Shown: positions 62,157-64,000 of the stretch, one piece after another | How positions within the stretch are numbered: position 1 is the stretch's first letter | Layout: each line of letters starts with the position of its first letter | Assembly: GCA_016748015.1 (NCBI GenBank) | Contig: JAAOMT010000760.1 | Span: 474,779 to 538,778, forward strand | Reading direction: 5' to 3' | DNA from: Geosiphon pyriformis | Taxonomy: Eukaryota > Glomeromycota > Glomeromycetes > Archaeosporales > Geosiphonaceae | Length of the DNA stretch: 64,000 nucleotides | The notes under the pieces: model-generated | Told to the model about the DNA's origin: nothing | What the model saw: the letters and a program-made list of their open reading frames with translations, nothing else | The model's database searches: none | Made by a program: the position numbers and the translations under genes

Positions 62157-63214
62157 ATAGTAGTAGTTGGTAGTAGTGGTAAGATGAAAAAGGAAATTAG
62201 GGAAGATTGTACATTTGTTGTTTGTTTCTTTGCGGGGGAAAAATTACTTTGTACATTTTCCAATAATTTTTTTTTCTTAATCCAATATCAAATAGGTAAA
62301 GATCTTCATAATGCATAGCTTACCACCATGATGTTTGGACCCAGGGGTGATACTTGTTTCCCATTTTAGGAAGATAGGCCCAAAAGAATATTTTCTTCGA
62401 GGGTTCCACAATTTTATCATTAAAGTTGTACGAAACACAAAATTAAGGGAAATTATACAAAAGGGAATAACCGCAATGTAGATCAATACTTTTTTGTTCT
62501 ACTACCCATAATATAATCAAACTCCATACAGGTTCTAAAGGTTTTGAAAAGTTTAGTAAAATTTCGGAAGACAAGGGTTCTATCTTTAATGAATAATTTT
62601 AAAAAACTTTTTCTTTTCCAACTGATTAATATTTTCTATCCAAAAAAAGGAAAAGTTAAATTTATAATAATACGTTACATAAAATTACATGAAATAGAAT
62701 CACACACACACACACACACACAACTTTATCATCTGCGACAATTTTTTTTTTTTAATTAATAAATGGTTTAGCTGCTGCAAATTAGTTTGTACGAATTGAA
62801 AGTTCGTAATTATCTCTATTAATTTTCAAAGTATCTATCAATCAATGGTAACAAAAGTATGCAACTTGATTTTATTCAAATTAATTAATATAATAAATAT
62901 TTTTTTTTTTTTTAAAAATATAAATTTTTATTTCAAATTTTTTCATATCATAATTTAATACTTTGGAGATTATATTAATTTCAATAAAAAATAAATGATT
63001 AATATTTTGATTTTGATTTTGATTTTGGGCACGAAACTACATATCCCCAATTGTCAATCGATCATATTTGTATTCCAGGCCACAACATATACATTAAAAT
63101 TTCAGGAGTTATGGGATTAAATTTGTCCAATTGTATCTCAAATAATTAAATTGTTGTGCCCTCCATATTTTTACTTTGATCATTTGGAATAATGTAACAC
63201 AAATTTAGGGGGAA

Positions 63215-63245
<31 letters not shown>

Positions 63246-63751
63246 TGCAGGCTTCAAAAATATTGTTACAATTAAAAAAAATATTGAGTTTCACATTTGA
63301 TCGATCGTTTGTTTCCAATATGTACTGACTAGTTTTATGATTTATTAAAAATTCTTCTCTGTTCATATCTTTTATGAATTTTTTCACAATTCAAGAAAAG
63401 AAACGATCTCTTAAAGAAATTTATTTCATACTACTGAAATGTGAAAAAAGATTATATATCTCAGATAATTCAAAATTTCTCAACATGAAAGAATCAAATA
63501 TTTAGATTCGAGTTAGATTAGAATTCTATCAAATTTCCACGTGATTATAATCAGGTTTTGTAGACAGATTGCAATTTCCTTAAGAAAAAAAAATTAGATT
63601 AGATTTGACAAACTATACTACCTAAATTTCAAATGATTATTTTTTTTTTCTTAATATAGCGCTTGTTTATGAAAATTTATCAACAACGATTCGCCTCATA
63701 AATTAATTCCTGAATGACATAGTAAAAAAATTTTTCAGCCTATTCTTGATG

Positions 63752-63786
<35 letters not shown>

Positions 63787-63968
63787 TAAATCGAAATTCT
63801 GTAAAAACCCAAATTGGAATAAGGTTTAGGTATATACTCATTTTGGCTTCAGAATTGAAAATTTTTCTTTATTTATTGATTTGTTTACTAACCAAATTGA
63901 CTAAACCTAAAATATTTCTTCAATTTTAGGTCTATTTACCAAATCTTATCATAATAATTTACAAGATT

Positions 63969-64000
<32 letters not shown>
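61483..64000. other. Microsatellite-rich intergenic region to the window end
   Basis: No gene was recognised. Simple repeats are frequent: (GAT)n at about 61513-61553, just upstream of member 4 and probably in its 5' leader or promoter; (TAG)n at about 62088-62168; (CA)n at about 62701-62722; (GAT)n at about 63219-63244; (TA)n at about 63757-63782; and poly-T from about 63974 to the edge. Open frames over the trinucleotide runs are artefacts. Confidence 0.6.
62088..62168 (+). repeat. (TAG)n trinucleotide array
   Basis: About 25 units of TAG/TAA in a row, continuing a preceding GGT-rich patch. No coding role was seen. Confidence 0.9.

Noticed and set aside
61403-62263. Poly-Ile and poly-Thr frames near the (GAT)n and (TAG)n arrays
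   Set aside because: Microsatellite artefacts without any domain or normal codon use around them.

Overview
This window looks like nuclear DNA of an early-diverging, very AT-rich fungus. Most likely it is an arbuscular mycorrhizal fungus (Glomeromycotina); that placement is inference from the LINE protein style, the MATH/BTB and F-box genes and the composition. Host genes have short GT-AG introns, mostly about 50-190 bases. No tRNA, rRNA, CRISPR array or bacterial-type operon was seen.

Repeat block, 1-11.9 kb. The left edge holds an inverted-repeat (foldback-like) structure at about 1-1330. A decayed LTR follows, and then a nearly full-length LINE on the minus strand (about 1748-9538). This LINE is split by a 1000-bp solo LTR at 2931-3930. 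Strongly AT-rich DNA without genes fills 9.54-11.9 kb.

Gene island 1, 11.9-17.4 kb. It holds a small unrecognised ORF, a MATH-BTB gene, a TPR protein resembling the ribosomal-protein chaperone Acl4, and a PQ-loop membrane protein resembling PQLC1/ANY1 that has a 21-nt micro-exon.

Repeat block 2, 17.5-35.9 kb. It contains a CpG-rich, 5'-truncated LINE tail (18.0-18.6 kb), a 5-kb AT desert with a ghost LTR, a second truncated LINE (23.6-24.8 kb) and a second near full-length LINE on the plus strand (about 26.29-34.03 kb). That LINE carries its own 973-bp solo LTR at 28321-29293. The two solo LTRs belong to one family and each is flanked by a 4-bp target duplication.

Gene island 2, 36-64 kb. 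In order: an unresolved multi-exon gene with a faint SPO11-like stretch, a second MATH-BTB gene, a SCAMP-type four-pass membrane protein, a Cu/Zn-SOD-like protein without metal ligands, an F-box protein, and a cluster of four secreted cysteine-rich paralogues. The paralogues share one intron position and phase. A gluconokinase and a class-3 lipase lie among them; the lipase lacks its nucleophilic serine. This part is dense in microsatellites, some of them inside coding exons.

The most interesting items are the four-member secreted family (including the paired loss of two cysteines in one member, which predicts a disulfide), the lipase without its catalytic serine, and the structured solo-LTR family with compensating hairpins. 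All exon models were made by eye from reading frame and splice signals and need transcript support.
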